Source: an uncultured Bacteroides sp. (GTDB taxonomy: Bacteria > Bacteroidota > Bacteroidia > Bacteroidales > Bacteroidaceae). Taken from it: 21,117 bases of DNA. Positions 1 through 7,196 of this stretch are shown here, one piece after another. The notes beneath the pieces were generated by a model. It saw only the letters and a list, made by a program, of their open reading frames with translations. It did not search any database and had not been told where the DNA came from. Where the stretch lies: contig CAJJYX010000032.1 in the NCBI GenBank assembly GCA_905197435.1, forward strand, positions 1 through 21,117, written 5' to 3'. Numbering within the stretch: position 1 is the first letter of the stretch; each line of letters opens with the position of its first letter. Made by a program: the position numbers and the translations under genes.

Positions 1-54
1 GATATAGTTTATTAATCAAAAAAGCGTCTAGCTAAATCAGGAAAAGACAGGAAC

Positions 55-181
55 GCTCGTTTCCACTCGCAGATACGCCCGTTTCCACTTGTGGATACGC
101 CAGTTCCCACTTGCGGAAACGAGCGTTCCCTCTTGGGGAAACTGCTGTTTCCATCAGGGGGAACTGTCGTTCCCGCGTGTG
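55..181. repeat. Degenerate 22-bp tandem repeat, about 5.8 copies, each with an internal dyad
   Basis: Five consecutive 22-bp units can be laid out at 55-76, 77-98, 99-120, 121-142 and 143-164, followed by a partial unit from 165. The approximate consensus is GTTYCCACTTGNGGAWAC preceded by a variable 4-bp linker. The two ends of each unit (GTTTCC and GGAAAC) are complementary, so every unit could form a small hairpin. The array ends one or two bases beyond the stop codon of the minus-strand gene at 183-623. It therefore occupies that gene's 3' flank and might act as a terminator or RNA-stability element. There are no unique spacers, so it is not a CRISPR array. Open frames through it are only translated repeat. 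Confidence 0.8.
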
Positions 182-182
182 T

Positions 183-623
183 TTAATTTTCCCAATTATA
201 ACCGTCCACATATCCGTCGAAGTACTCATCTGCCTGCAAGCCAAGTTCTTGAGCCAGGTCGATGATATATTTCTGGTCGGCAGGTTTAATCAAGTACTCA
301 CCTCTGCGAGCCAGATAGTAGTTCTTACGGCCCAAGCGGGCAATGAGCCGCCAACGGAATGTATCAGCAACCCGCACAGTCAGAGACTCGATAGTACGAG
401 TGAAACCACAAGCATAGCGCACCGTCTTATTGGAGCAATAATATTCACAATTCCCCTCCTTTATAGTTGCCAGCTTCTGGGGCGTCAGCGTCGGAAGGAA
501 TGCATGTTTCACAGGAGCGTGTTCTAAGGCTATATGGCGCAAACAAGTAGAAGTTTTCGGACAATCGACAGAAGCGCATACTCCAAAGCCGTACGGCACT
601 TGCGAGTAATCAAATTTTTCCAT
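183..623 (-). CDS. Small cysteine-rich hypothetical protein, DUF6078-like
   Basis: This 146-aa cytoplasmic protein starts MEKFDYSQVPYGF and has no signal peptide or membrane segment. I associate this opening with the Bacteroides DUF6078 group, but from memory only. Six cysteines form two clusters: C16, C21 and C27 near the N-terminus, and C59, C63 and C72 in the middle. The spacing would suit metal binding, although no known zinc-finger signature is exact. The C-terminal half is rich in Arg, Tyr and Asp (for example a WRLIARLGRKNYYLARRGEY stretch). The gene appears monocistronic: 127 bp separate it from nadD and it has a candidate promoter box upstream. It is followed directly by the 22-bp repeat array. 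Function is unknown. Confidence 0.75.
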   Translation of the reverse strand: MEKFDYSQVPYGFGVCASVDCPKTSTCLRHIALEHAPVKHAFLPTLTPQKLATIKEGNCEYYCSNKTVRYACGFTRTIESLTVRVADTFRWRLIARLGRKNYYLARRGEYLIKPADQKYIIDLAQELGLQADEYFDGYVDGYNWEN

Positions 624-647
624 TTTTCATTATTTAAGTTTAAGTCA

Positions 648-655
648 CAAAGGTA
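648..655 (-). promoter_or_regulatory. Candidate Bacteroides -7 box for the 183-623 gene
   Basis: On the minus strand the sequence reads TACCTTTG, matching the Bacteroides -7 consensus TAnnTTTG. It lies about 25 bp upstream of the ATG at 623, leaving a short 5' leader. No convincing TTTG -33 box is seen at the expected 19-21 bp spacing, so the call rests on the -7 box and its position. Confidence 0.5.
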
Positions 656-750
656 ATCAGAATAAACCGGAACATTGAAGAAAAGCCCATAAATATATAA
701 GCAATACCCGAATCCTCAAGAAGCAAATACTATGCAGACAGGAAATAAAT

Positions 751-1305
751 TCATTGCAATTCGGCATAGACCGCCGGATGCAGGAAATAGCGCACATCTT
801 TCCCCTCTGCCATTGCCTGACGGATAAAAGTAGAGCTGATTTCGAACACCGGAGAAGAAACCATCCGTACATTCTGCGGTAAAGATGCGGCCTCCACCGG
901 ATAACCGGGGCGGGGATAAACAAGAATATGGTTTTCAGCAAGAATACGTTCCGATTCATACCAACGGGGGAAGAGTTGCCAGTTGTCGGAACCGATGACA
1001 AGATGGAAAGCATGTTGTGGATAAGCTTGTTTCAGCGCATCCAGCGTATGGACGGTATAGGAAGGACGGGGCAAATGGCATTCAAAATCGGAAGCACGGA
1101 ACCTGGGATAACCTTCAATGGCAAGCCGGACCAGTTTCAAGCGCAACTTGTCATCCATCAGCCCGCTTTCCTCCTTCAGCGGGTTGTGGGGGGTAACCAT
1201 AAACCACACTTCATCCAGCCCCCCGTATTCGCAAAGATAATTGGCGAGAGCCAGATGTCCGATGTGTATCGGATTGAATGAGCCGCTGAAGATTCCTATA
1301 TTCAC
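751..1305 (-). CDS. nadD: Nicotinate-nucleotide adenylyltransferase (NadD)
   Basis: NadD transfers AMP from ATP to nicotinate mononucleotide, giving deamido-NAD+ in the NAD biosynthesis pathway (EC 2.7.7.18). The 184-aa product is full length for the family. It has the nucleotidyltransferase N-terminal signature [11 protein letters not shown] with the HxGH motif at H14-H17, and the C-terminal ISSTFIR motif at about 156-162. The start codon is GTG (CAC on the plus strand at 1303-1305). It is chosen because translation begins [12 protein letters not shown], as expected for the family. It is the last gene of the yicC-gmk-nadD operon, 52 bp downstream of gmk, and no strong terminator is seen after it. 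Confidence 0.95.
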   Translation of the reverse strand: MNIGIFSGSFNPIHIGHLALANYLCEYGGLDEVWFMVTPHNPLKEESGLMDDKLRLKLVRLAIEGYPRFRASDFECHLPRPSYTVHTLDALKQAYPQHAFHLVIGSDNWQLFPRWYESERILAENHILVYPRPGYPVEAASLPQNVRMVSSPVFEISSTFIRQAMAEGKDVRYFLHPAVYAELQ

Positions 1306-1357
1306 TTATTCAATTAAGCTACAATGAGAAAATCACAAGGATGTTCCCCGCTCCGTT

Positions 1358-1921
1358 TCATGAGTTCAAAAATCGAGTAATCACTTTCAAAGCTTCCGCT
1401 TTGGCAGTCTCCAAGTCATCGTTCACAATCACAGTGTCGAATTTCGGTGCAAAGCCCAGTTCGTATTCGGCTTTCGCCACGCGGCTCTCTATTACTTCGG
1501 GAGCATCCGTTCCACGACCCACCAGGCGCTTGCGCAATTCCTCCACCGAAGGCGGCTGAATGAAAACAGACAAAGCACGTTCACCGTAGAATTTCTTGAT
1601 GTTACAACCACCCACTACATCCACATCGAACACGACATTCTGCCCTGCGGCCAACTGCTTTTCCACCTGCTCCTTCAGTGTTCCGTAGAAACGGTCCTGA
1701 TACACCTCTTCATACTCCAGGAATTCATCATTGGCTATGCGGCGGCGGAACTCGTCGGGAGTCAGGAAGAAGTACTCCACTCCATCTCTTTCCGTTCCAC
1801 GGGGCGGACGGCTGGTGGCCGAGATGGAGAAAGCCAGATTCAGATTCTGCGTCAGCAGATAATTGATAATCGTAGACTTGCCGGAACCCGAAGGGGCTGA
1901 AAATATGATAAGTTTTGCCAT
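1358..1921 (-). CDS. gmk: Guanylate kinase (Gmk)
   Basis: Guanylate kinase phosphorylates GMP to GDP with ATP (EC 2.7.4.8), feeding GTP, dGTP and (p)ppGpp pools. The 187-aa protein has a P-loop, APSGSGKST, at residues 9-17. The GMP-binding segment SATSRPPRGTERDGVEYFF follows at about 34-52, with the Ser, Arg, Glu and Tyr pattern of the family. The segment around RLVGRGTDAPEVIESRVAKA matches the arginine-bearing region near the C-terminus. It starts with ATG at 1921, 35 bp downstream of yicC, in a same-strand operon with yicC and nadD. The pairing of yicC with gmk recurs widely in bacteria. Confidence 0.97.
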   Translation of the reverse strand: MAKLIIFSAPSGSGKSTIINYLLTQNLNLAFSISATSRPPRGTERDGVEYFFLTPDEFRRRIANDEFLEYEEVYQDRFYGTLKEQVEKQLAAGQNVVFDVDVVGGCNIKKFYGERALSVFIQPPSVEELRKRLVGRGTDAPEVIESRVAKAEYELGFAPKFDTVIVNDDLETAKAEALKVITRFLNS

Positions 1922-1956
1922 TTACCTATTCACGATTTGACTATTTGACTTTGACA

Positions 1957-2841
1957 TTACATGACATTCAGCACTTGCTCCTTGATTTGCTCCAGCTCAT
2001 CCTTCATCTGAACGACAATCTTCTGCATCTCCGCATGATTGGACTTACTGCCCAACGTATTGATTTCACGTCCCATCTCCTGAGCGATGAAACCCAACTT
2101 CTTGCCTTGTCCGCTTCCTGTTTCCAGCGTACTGATAAAGTATTTCAGGTGATTGCCGAGACGCTGCTTCTCTTCGTTTACATCCAGCTTTTCGATATAG
2201 TAGATGAGTTCCTGTTCCAAGCGGTTCTTGTCATAATCCACGCTCAAGGTCTTTTCCAGTGCATCGGTAATGCGTTCCTTCACTTTGGCAACGCGTTCTT
2301 TCTCGTAGGGGGCGATGGTTTCCAGCAGATGGGAGATATTGGCAATCTTCTCGCGGAACTTTTTTTCAAGGGCAGCGCCTTCCTGCTTGCGGAAATCGAC
2401 CAGAGCGTCGACAGCTTTCTCTACAGCCGTATAGACCACAGCCCATTCTTCCTCACTCAGTTCCTGCGTTTCATTCTTGGTCATCACGTCCGGCATGCGG
2501 AGCAAGGTGGCAAACCAGTCCGTCGCATCCGGTACCGGTATTCCGAGATTCTCGGATATGGCACAAATCTGCTTGTAATATCCCTCCACCAATGTCTGGT
2601 TGATGGGAGTGGCACTTTCCGCACTCTCCTTCTTTTCTATCCAAAGGCTGAAGTCTACTTTTCCCCGCTCCAGTTTCCGGGATATTTCATTACGGATTTC
2701 CATTTCCTTCTCGCGATAAAGCGGAGCAATGCGGGCAGAAAAATCCATAGCCTTACTATTGAGCGACTTTATTTCAACGTTGATTTTCTTATCAGGCAGT
2801 TCGACGGTTGCTTTGCCGTAGCCTGTCATAGATTGTATCAT
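1957..2841 (-). CDS. yicC: YicC/YloC family endoribonuclease
   Basis: This 294-aa protein has the family N-terminal signature MIQSMTGYGKA and the conserved C-terminal DUF1732 block, which includes GREINTLGSKSNHAEMQ and the terminal EQIKEQVLNVM. Members of this family have been described as endoribonucleases in RNA turnover; earlier literature calls them stress-induced or stationary-phase proteins. The middle is charged and helical, consistent with the oligomeric ring-forming fold, with no membrane segment. It heads the yicC-gmk-nadD operon and is transcribed divergently from tsaB. The candidate -7 box lies only about 18 bp upstream of its ATG, so the 5' leader must be very short. A long open frame on the opposite strand is a shadow of this gene. 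Confidence 0.93.
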   Translation of the reverse strand: MIQSMTGYGKATVELPDKKINVEIKSLNSKAMDFSARIAPLYREKEMEIRNEISRKLERGKVDFSLWIEKKESAESATPINQTLVEGYYKQICAISENLGIPVPDATDWFATLLRMPDVMTKNETQELSEEEWAVVYTAVEKAVDALVDFRKQEGAALEKKFREKIANISHLLETIAPYEKERVAKVKERITDALEKTLSVDYDKNRLEQELIYYIEKLDVNEEKQRLGNHLKYFISTLETGSGQGKKLGFIAQEMGREINTLGSKSNHAEMQKIVVQMKDELEQIKEQVLNVM

Positions 2842-2858
2842 AATGTTATAGTTTTGCG

Positions 2859-2906
2859 CAAATTTACACGATTATTTTAATTAGTGAAAATAATCACGTA
2901 AATTTG
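2859..2906. promoter_or_regulatory. Palindromic divergent promoter region between yicC and tsaB
   Basis: A 48-bp inverted repeat has 20-bp arms (2859-2878 and 2887-2906) matching at 18 of 20 positions around an 8-bp centre, AATTAGTG. Each outer end is a TAAATTTG box, which fits the Bacteroides -7 consensus TAnnTTTG. One reads left towards yicC (2866 down to 2859) and one reads right towards tsaB (2899-2906). At 19-bp spacing each has a one-mismatch -33 box, TTTC for yicC and TTTA for tsaB. The two promoters overlap face to face inside one palindrome, so they could compete or share an operator. Predicted leaders are roughly 10 nt (yicC) and 20 nt (tsaB). Confidence 0.75.
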
Positions 2907-2932
2907 CCACAATAAAATCAAGAATAAAAGTT

Positions 2933-3625
2933 ATGTCATGTATCTTGCATATTGAAACGTCTACCTCGGCCTGCTCCGTAGCCGTGAGCGAAGACGGGCA
3001 GAACGTTTTCAAGAAAGAGGACCTGAATGGCCCTTCACACGCCGTTTCATTGGGAGTCTTTGTGGACGAGGCGCTATCCTTTGCCGATAGCCATGCCATG
3101 CCGTTGGATGCAGTTGCCGTGAGCTGCGGTCCGGGTTCGTATACCGGACTGCGTATCGGCGTGTCGATGGCAAAAGGTGTCTGCTATGGACGTAACCTGC
3201 CGCTTATCGGGCTGGAGACCCTGAAAGTACAGTGTGTACCGGTATTGCTCTACCACGATGAACTGCCCGATGACGCACTGCTCTGTCCCATGATCGACGC
3301 CCGCCGCATGGAAGTCTACGCTGCCATCTACGACCGCGCCTTGAAACCGGTCCGTGACATTGCAGCCGATATCGTGGACGAAAACTCCTACCGGGAGTTC
3401 TTGGAGCAACATCCCGTCTACTTCTTCGGTGACGGTGCAGCCAAATGCAAAGAGAAAATCACGCATCCCAATGCACACTTCATCGACGGCATCCGACCTC
3501 TTGCCAGCATGATGTTCCCGTTGGCAGAGAAGGCAATAGCCGAACAGGACTTCAAGGATGTGGCCTATTTCGAGCCTTTCTATTTGAAGGAATTCGTAGC
3601 CGGCACACCTAAAAAACTTATTTAG
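2933..3625 (+). CDS. tsaB: tRNA threonylcarbamoyladenosine biosynthesis protein TsaB
   Basis: TsaB is the non-catalytic ASKHA-fold partner of TsaD in the TsaBDE complex, which transfers the threonylcarbamoyl group to A37 of ANN-decoding tRNAs. The 230-aa protein has the N-terminal ASKHA strand MSCILHIETSTSACSVAV and the characteristic GPGSYTGLRIG motif at residues 66-76. It lacks the metal-binding HxxxH motif that would mark TsaD. It begins with ATG at 2933, behind the rightward promoter of the palindromic region, and is the first gene of the plus-strand run that reaches rseP. Its TAG stop overlaps by two bases the left arm of the heptad palindrome that follows. Confidence 0.95.
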   Translation: MSCILHIETSTSACSVAVSEDGQNVFKKEDLNGPSHAVSLGVFVDEALSFADSHAMPLDAVAVSCGPGSYTGLRIGVSMAKGVCYGRNLPLIGLETLKVQCVPVLLYHDELPDDALLCPMIDARRMEVYAAIYDRALKPVRDIAADIVDENSYREFLEQHPVYFFGDGAAKCKEKITHPNAHFIDGIRPLASMMFPLAEKAIAEQDFKDVAYFEPFYLKEFVAGTPKKLI

Positions 3626-3717
3626 GGATTAGTGTTTAGGGATTAGGGATTAATGCCATGCGGTATCACTGTGCAGCCCATTAATCACTAATCACTAATC
3701 CCTAAACACTAATCCCT
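3624..3717. repeat. Heptad-arm palindromic repeat, copy 1 (tsaB-DUF4290 gap)
   Basis: The left arm (3624-3655) and right arm (3679-3717) are complementary at 31 of 32 positions once one extra 7-bp unit in the right arm is skipped. Each arm consists of 7-bp units such as GATTAGG, GATTAGT and GTTTAGG, or their complements. The roughly 23-bp centre starts CCATGCGG and contains TATCACTGTGCA. The element fills almost all of the 119-bp gap between tsaB and the next gene. It is clearly homologous to the copy at 4374-4453. It could form a long RNA hairpin, acting as a weak terminator or an mRNA processing or stability element, or it may be a mobile intergenic repeat. Confidence 0.85.
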
Positions 3718-3744
3718 CATCATTGAACATTAATCATTAAAACG

Positions 3745-4365
3745 ATGCAATATAACACTCAACAAAAGCGGATGCCCCTGCCCGAATATGGTCGCAGCAT
3801 CCAGAATATGGTAGACCATGCGCTGACAATCGAAGACCGTGCAGAGCGTCAGCGTTGTGCGAATACAATCATCAACATCATGGGAAACATGTTTCCCCAT
3901 CTGCGCGATGTGCCCGACTTCAAGCATAAGCTGTGGGACCATCTTGCCATCATGTCCAATTTCCAACTGGATATAGATTACCCGTACGAGATTATCCGCA
4001 AGGACAATCTGAACACCAAGCCGGAGAGCATTCCCTACCCCAGCACCAAAATCCGCTACCGCCACTACGGCCGTACGCTGGAAGTGCTGATAAAAAAAGC
4101 CATCGAATTCCCGGAAGGAGACGAGAAGCAGAACCTGATAGCCCTCATCTGCAACCACATGAAGAAGGACTACATGGCATGGAACAAAGATACCGTCGAC
4201 GACCGTAAGATTTCAGACGACCTCACCGAGCTCTCTGACGGGAAACTGCAAATGACAGACAGCATCGTCCGCCTCATGGCCGAACGTATTGACCAGAACT
4301 ACCGTCCGAAAGTGAACAACCAGAATAACCGGAACAACAACCGGAACAATAAACGAAAATACTAA
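3745..4365 (+). CDS. DUF4290 domain-containing protein
   Basis: This 206-aa cytoplasmic protein begins MQYNTQQKRMPLPEYGRSIQ, the opening I recognise for the Bacteroidota family DUF4290, whose function is unknown. The body (about 1-185) is predicted helical, with conserved-looking segments such as NIMGNMFPHLRDVPDFKHKL and YPSTKIRYRHYGR. The last 20 residues are a low-complexity Asn/Arg/Lys tail (NNQNNRNNNRNNKRKY), suggesting a disordered, basic, possibly nucleic-acid-interacting end. There is no signal peptide or transmembrane segment. The gene sits between tsaB and murA, flanked on both sides by the heptad palindromes. Confidence 0.88.
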   Translation: MQYNTQQKRMPLPEYGRSIQNMVDHALTIEDRAERQRCANTIINIMGNMFPHLRDVPDFKHKLWDHLAIMSNFQLDIDYPYEIIRKDNLNTKPESIPYPSTKIRYRHYGRTLEVLIKKAIEFPEGDEKQNLIALICNHMKKDYMAWNKDTVDDRKISDDLTELSDGKLQMTDSIVRLMAERIDQNYRPKVNNQNNRNNNRNNKRKY

Positions 4366-4373
4366 AATTGAAT

Positions 4374-4453
4374 GATTAGCGATTAGTGGTTAGTGATGAA
4401 TGCCATGTGGCATCACCATGCAAACCACTAATCACTAACCACTAACCACTAAT
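4374..4453. repeat. Heptad-arm palindromic repeat, copy 2 (abuts the murA start codon)
   Basis: Left-arm heptads are GATTAGC, GATTAGT, GGTTAGT and GATGAAT (4374-4401). Right-arm heptads are CACTAAT, CACTAAC, CACTAAC and CACTAAT (4426-4453). The centre, ATGCCATGTGGCAT, is itself a perfect 6+6 dyad. From ATGCCATG rightward the sequence aligns with copy 1 (3652 onward) with only scattered, mostly transition, differences. The right arm ends three bases before the murA ATG, so the usual ribosome-binding position lies inside the repeat. Folding would therefore affect access to the murA start. Confidence 0.85.
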
Positions 4454-4456
4454 TTC

Positions 4457-5765
4457 ATGGCATCATTTGTAATAGAAGGAGGACACAGCCTTTCCGGTGA
4501 TATCTACCCCCAAGGAGCGAAAAACGAGGTGTTGCAGATTATCTGCGCCACGTTGCTCACTGCCGAAGAGGTGACTGTACACAATATTCCGGACATACTG
4601 GACGTCAATAACCTCATCCAACTGATGCGGGATATGGGAGTCAGCGTATCGAAAAAAGGCATCGATACTTACAGCTTCCAAGCCGCCGACGTCGACCCCG
4701 CCTATCTGGAAAGTGACGCGTTTCTGAAGAAATGTTCCAGCCTGCGCGGTTCCGTCATGCTGGTGGGACCGATGGTGGCACGTTTCGGCAAAGCCATGAT
4801 TTCCAAACCGGGTGGAGACAAGATAGGACGCCGCCGTCTGGACACACACTTCATCGGCATCCGGAATTTAGGAGCCGGCTTCACCTATCATGAGGAACGT
4901 GGAATCTACGAAATATCAGCCAAGCAACTGCATGGCTGCTACATGCTGCTCGACGAGGCATCTGTAACGGGAACCGCCAACATTATCATGGCAGGCCGTT
5001 CTTGCCAAAGGCAAGACCACCATCTACAATGCCGCCTGCGAGCCCTACGTGCAGCAACTTTGCAGAATGCTGAACCGGATGGGAGCCAAGATAGAAGGTA
5101 TCGCCTCCAACCTCCTGACTATCGAAGGAGTGGACGAGCTGCACGGTACCGAACACACCATCCTGCCCGACATGATTGAAGTGGGCAGTTTTATCGGCAT
5201 GGCAGCCATGACCCGCAGCGAACTGAACATCAAGAATGTCTCATACGAAAACTTGGGAATTATCCCCGACAGTTTCCGCCGCCTCGGCATCAAAATGGAG
5301 CAACGGGGAGACGACATTTACGTACCGGCACAAGAGACGTATCAGATAGAATCCTTTATCGACGGTTCCATCATGACCATTGCCGATGCGCCCTGGCCCG
5401 GACTGACGCCGGACTTGCTCAGTGTGCTGCTGGTGGTTGCCACCCAGGCAAAAGGCAGCGTACTCATTCATCAGAAAATGTTCGAAAGCCGCTTGTTCTT
5501 TGTGGACAAGCTGATAGATATGGGAGCACAAATCATTCTCTGCGACCCGCACCGTGCCGTTGTCATCGGCCACGACCACGGCTTCAAACTACGTGGCGGC
5601 AACATGACATCGCCCGATATCCGTGCCGGCATCGCCCTGTTGATAGCTGCTATGAGTGCAGACGGCATCAGCCGCATCCACAACATAGAGCAGATAGACC
5701 GCGGGTATCAGAACATCGAAGGGCGATTGAATGCGCTCGGAGCAAGAATCACAAGAATAGAATAA
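4457..5765 (+). CDS. murA: UDP-N-acetylglucosamine 1-carboxyvinyltransferase (MurA), interrupted by a +1 frameshift
   Basis: MurA transfers enolpyruvate from PEP to UDP-GlcNAc, the first committed step of peptidoglycan synthesis (EC 2.5.1.7). The first frame (from 4457) is native for 179 residues up to NIIMA, then runs out of frame to a stop at 5179. The correct sequence ([20 protein letters not shown]) resumes one base over and continues to 5765. Removing one G at 4994 or 4995 gives a normal 435-aa MurA. Recognisable parts are the K22/N23 substrate-binding pair in QGAKNE, the active-site loop PGGDKIG with Asp121 where most MurAs have the catalytic Cys, and the TPDLL and DIRAG segments of the second domain. 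The frameshift may be an assembly error, since the enzyme is normally essential and both halves look undecayed; a true mutation is not excluded. The rimM ATG follows after one base. Confidence 0.9.
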
Positions 5766-5766
5766 G

Positions 5767-6303
5767 ATGATAAAAAGAGAAGAAGTATATAAGATAGGCA
5801 TATTCAACAAGCCCCACGGCATTCATGGAGAACTGTCGTTCACTTTCACGGACGACATCTTCGACCGAGTGGAGGCTGGATATCTTATCTGCCTGCTGGA
5901 CGGCATACTGGTACCTTTCTTCCTGGAAGAATACCGCTTCCGCTCCGACACCACTGCCCTTGTTAAACTGGAAGGCGTGGACACGGCGGAACGCGCCCGC
6001 ATGTTTACCAACATCGAGGTCTACTTTCCCGTGAAGCATGCGGAAGAGGCCGGACCGGGTGAACTGAGCTGGGACTTCTTCGTCGGTTTCCGTATGGAGG
6101 AAGTACACCACGGCAAATTAGGAGAAGTGACGGATGTGGACACATCGACCATCAACACGCTGTTTGTAGTGGACTACCGGGGAGAGGAACTGTTGATTCC
6201 GGCACAAGAAGAGTTTATTGTAGACATAGACCAGAAACACAAGGTCATCACCGTAAACCTGCCGGAAGGTCTAATAGCCATAGACGAGACAGAAGAGGTA
6301 TGA
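5767..6303 (+). CDS. rimM: Ribosome maturation factor RimM
   Basis: RimM binds ribosomal protein S19 and assists maturation of the 30S head and 16S rRNA 3' domain. The 178-aa protein has the N-terminal RimM beta-barrel beginning [18 protein letters not shown] (about residues 8-25), with the family's G-x-HG-x-G-E pattern. A C-terminal PRC-barrel domain (about 100-172) includes [19 protein letters not shown] and [15 protein letters not shown]. It begins one base after murA and overlaps the next gene by four bases (ATGA), so it is tightly co-transcribed and probably translationally coupled. Confidence 0.95.
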   Translation: MIKREEVYKIGIFNKPHGIHGELSFTFTDDIFDRVEAGYLICLLDGILVPFFLEEYRFRSDTTALVKLEGVDTAERARMFTNIEVYFPVKHAEEAGPGELSWDFFVGFRMEEVHHGKLGEVTDVDTSTINTLFVVDYRGEELLIPAQEEFIVDIDQKHKVITVNLPEGLIAIDETEEV

Positions 6304-7157
6304 AAAAGAAACGAAGAAAAGCATTTTGGAGTAACATCAAGTTCAAGTACAGGCTGACGATTACAAACGAGAATACCCTCGAGGATATCATCACGTTGCG
6401 TGTGTCCAAGCTGAACGGACTTTCCGTGTTGCTTTCCGTGCTGTTCGTATTGTTTCTCATCACCTCCCTGATTGTAGCTTTCACCCCGCTGCGCAACTAT
6501 CTGCCCGGATATATGAACAGTGAAATCCGTGCCCAAGTGGTGGAGAATGCCTTGCGCGTAGATTCCCTCCAACAACTGGTGAACAGACAGAACTTTTACA
6601 TCATGAATATCCAGGACATCTTCCAAGGCAAGATAAAGGCAGATACCATACACTCCATCGACTCGCTGACCAACCTGCGTGAGGACTCGCTCATGGAGCG
6701 CACACAACGGGAGGCCGATTTCCGCAAACAGTATGAGGAGACAGAGAAGTATAACCTGACAGGCATCACCGCCCGTCCCGAAATAGACGGGCTGATTTTC
6801 TACCGCCCCACACGCGGCATGATTTCATCCCCTTTCAATGCCGAAGCAAAACACTTCGGCACGGATATAGCCGCCAAGCCGGGCGAAAGCGTATTGGCTA
6901 CTTTAGATGGCACCGTCATACTGAGCACCTACACCGCCGAGACGGGTTATCTGATAGAAATACAGCACAACCAGGACTTCGTGTCAGTCTATAAGCATTG
7001 CGGTTCTCTGCTGAAACGGGAAGGCGAACCGGTGAAAGGAGGCGAAGCCATTGCATTGGTAGGAAATACCGGCCAACTGTCCACCGGGCCACATCTCCAC
7101 TTTGAGCTGTGGCACAAGGGCAGAGCTGTAAACCCTGAACTTTACATCGTGTTTTAG
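6300..7157 (+). CDS. Membrane-anchored M23 (LytM-type) peptidoglycan peptidase
   Basis: This 285-aa protein has a basic cytoplasmic N-terminus ([10 protein letters not shown], residues 1-10). One transmembrane helix follows at about 39-62 ([20 protein letters not shown]), then a helical linker (about 70-155), then a C-terminal LytM domain (about 165-285). The M23 zinc ligands are all present: H185 and D189 in HFGTD, and H267 in GPHLHFE. The other catalytic histidines are H233 (YKHC) and H265. It is therefore predicted to be an active endopeptidase facing the periplasm rather than a degenerate EnvC/NlpD-type activator. The ATG overlaps the rimM stop by four bases. The cut peptide bond cannot be assigned from sequence. 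Confidence 0.92.
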   Translation: MKKKRRKAFWSNIKFKYRLTITNENTLEDIITLRVSKLNGLSVLLSVLFVLFLITSLIVAFTPLRNYLPGYMNSEIRAQVVENALRVDSLQQLVNRQNFYIMNIQDIFQGKIKADTIHSIDSLTNLREDSLMERTQREADFRKQYEETEKYNLTGITARPEIDGLIFYRPTRGMISSPFNAEAKHFGTDIAAKPGESVLATLDGTVILSTYTAETGYLIEIQHNQDFVSVYKHCGSLLKREGEPVKGGEAIALVGNTGQLSTGPHLHFELWHKGRAVNPELYIVF

Positions 7158-7196
7158 TCTCTAAATAGTAATAGTATAATAGTAAATAATATCAAG

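Noticed and set aside
55..181. CRISPR array or protein-coding repeat
   Set aside because: The 22-bp units are contiguous with no unique spacers and vary internally. Reading frames through them are generated by the repeat itself and would change frame every unit.
1915..2880. 321-codon open frame on the plus strand opposite yicC
   Set aside because: It lies antisense to the well-supported yicC, has no family resemblance and is a shadow frame. The promoter boxes and synteny fit yicC.
3624..3717. Telomere-like TTAGGG repeats suggesting a linear replicon end
   Set aside because: The heptads are arranged as inverted arms around a core between housekeeping genes and recur elsewhere, so this is an interspersed palindromic element.
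4988..5000. Programmed +1 frameshifting in murA
   Set aside because: No slippery run, in-frame stop at the shift site or stimulatory structure is evident (ATG GCA GGC CGT). An extra base is the simpler reading.
5049..5765. Separate gene starting at the internal GTG
   Set aside because: It is the second half of MurA; correct coding in this frame extends upstream to 4995, so the GTG is only the first start-like codon after the frameshift.
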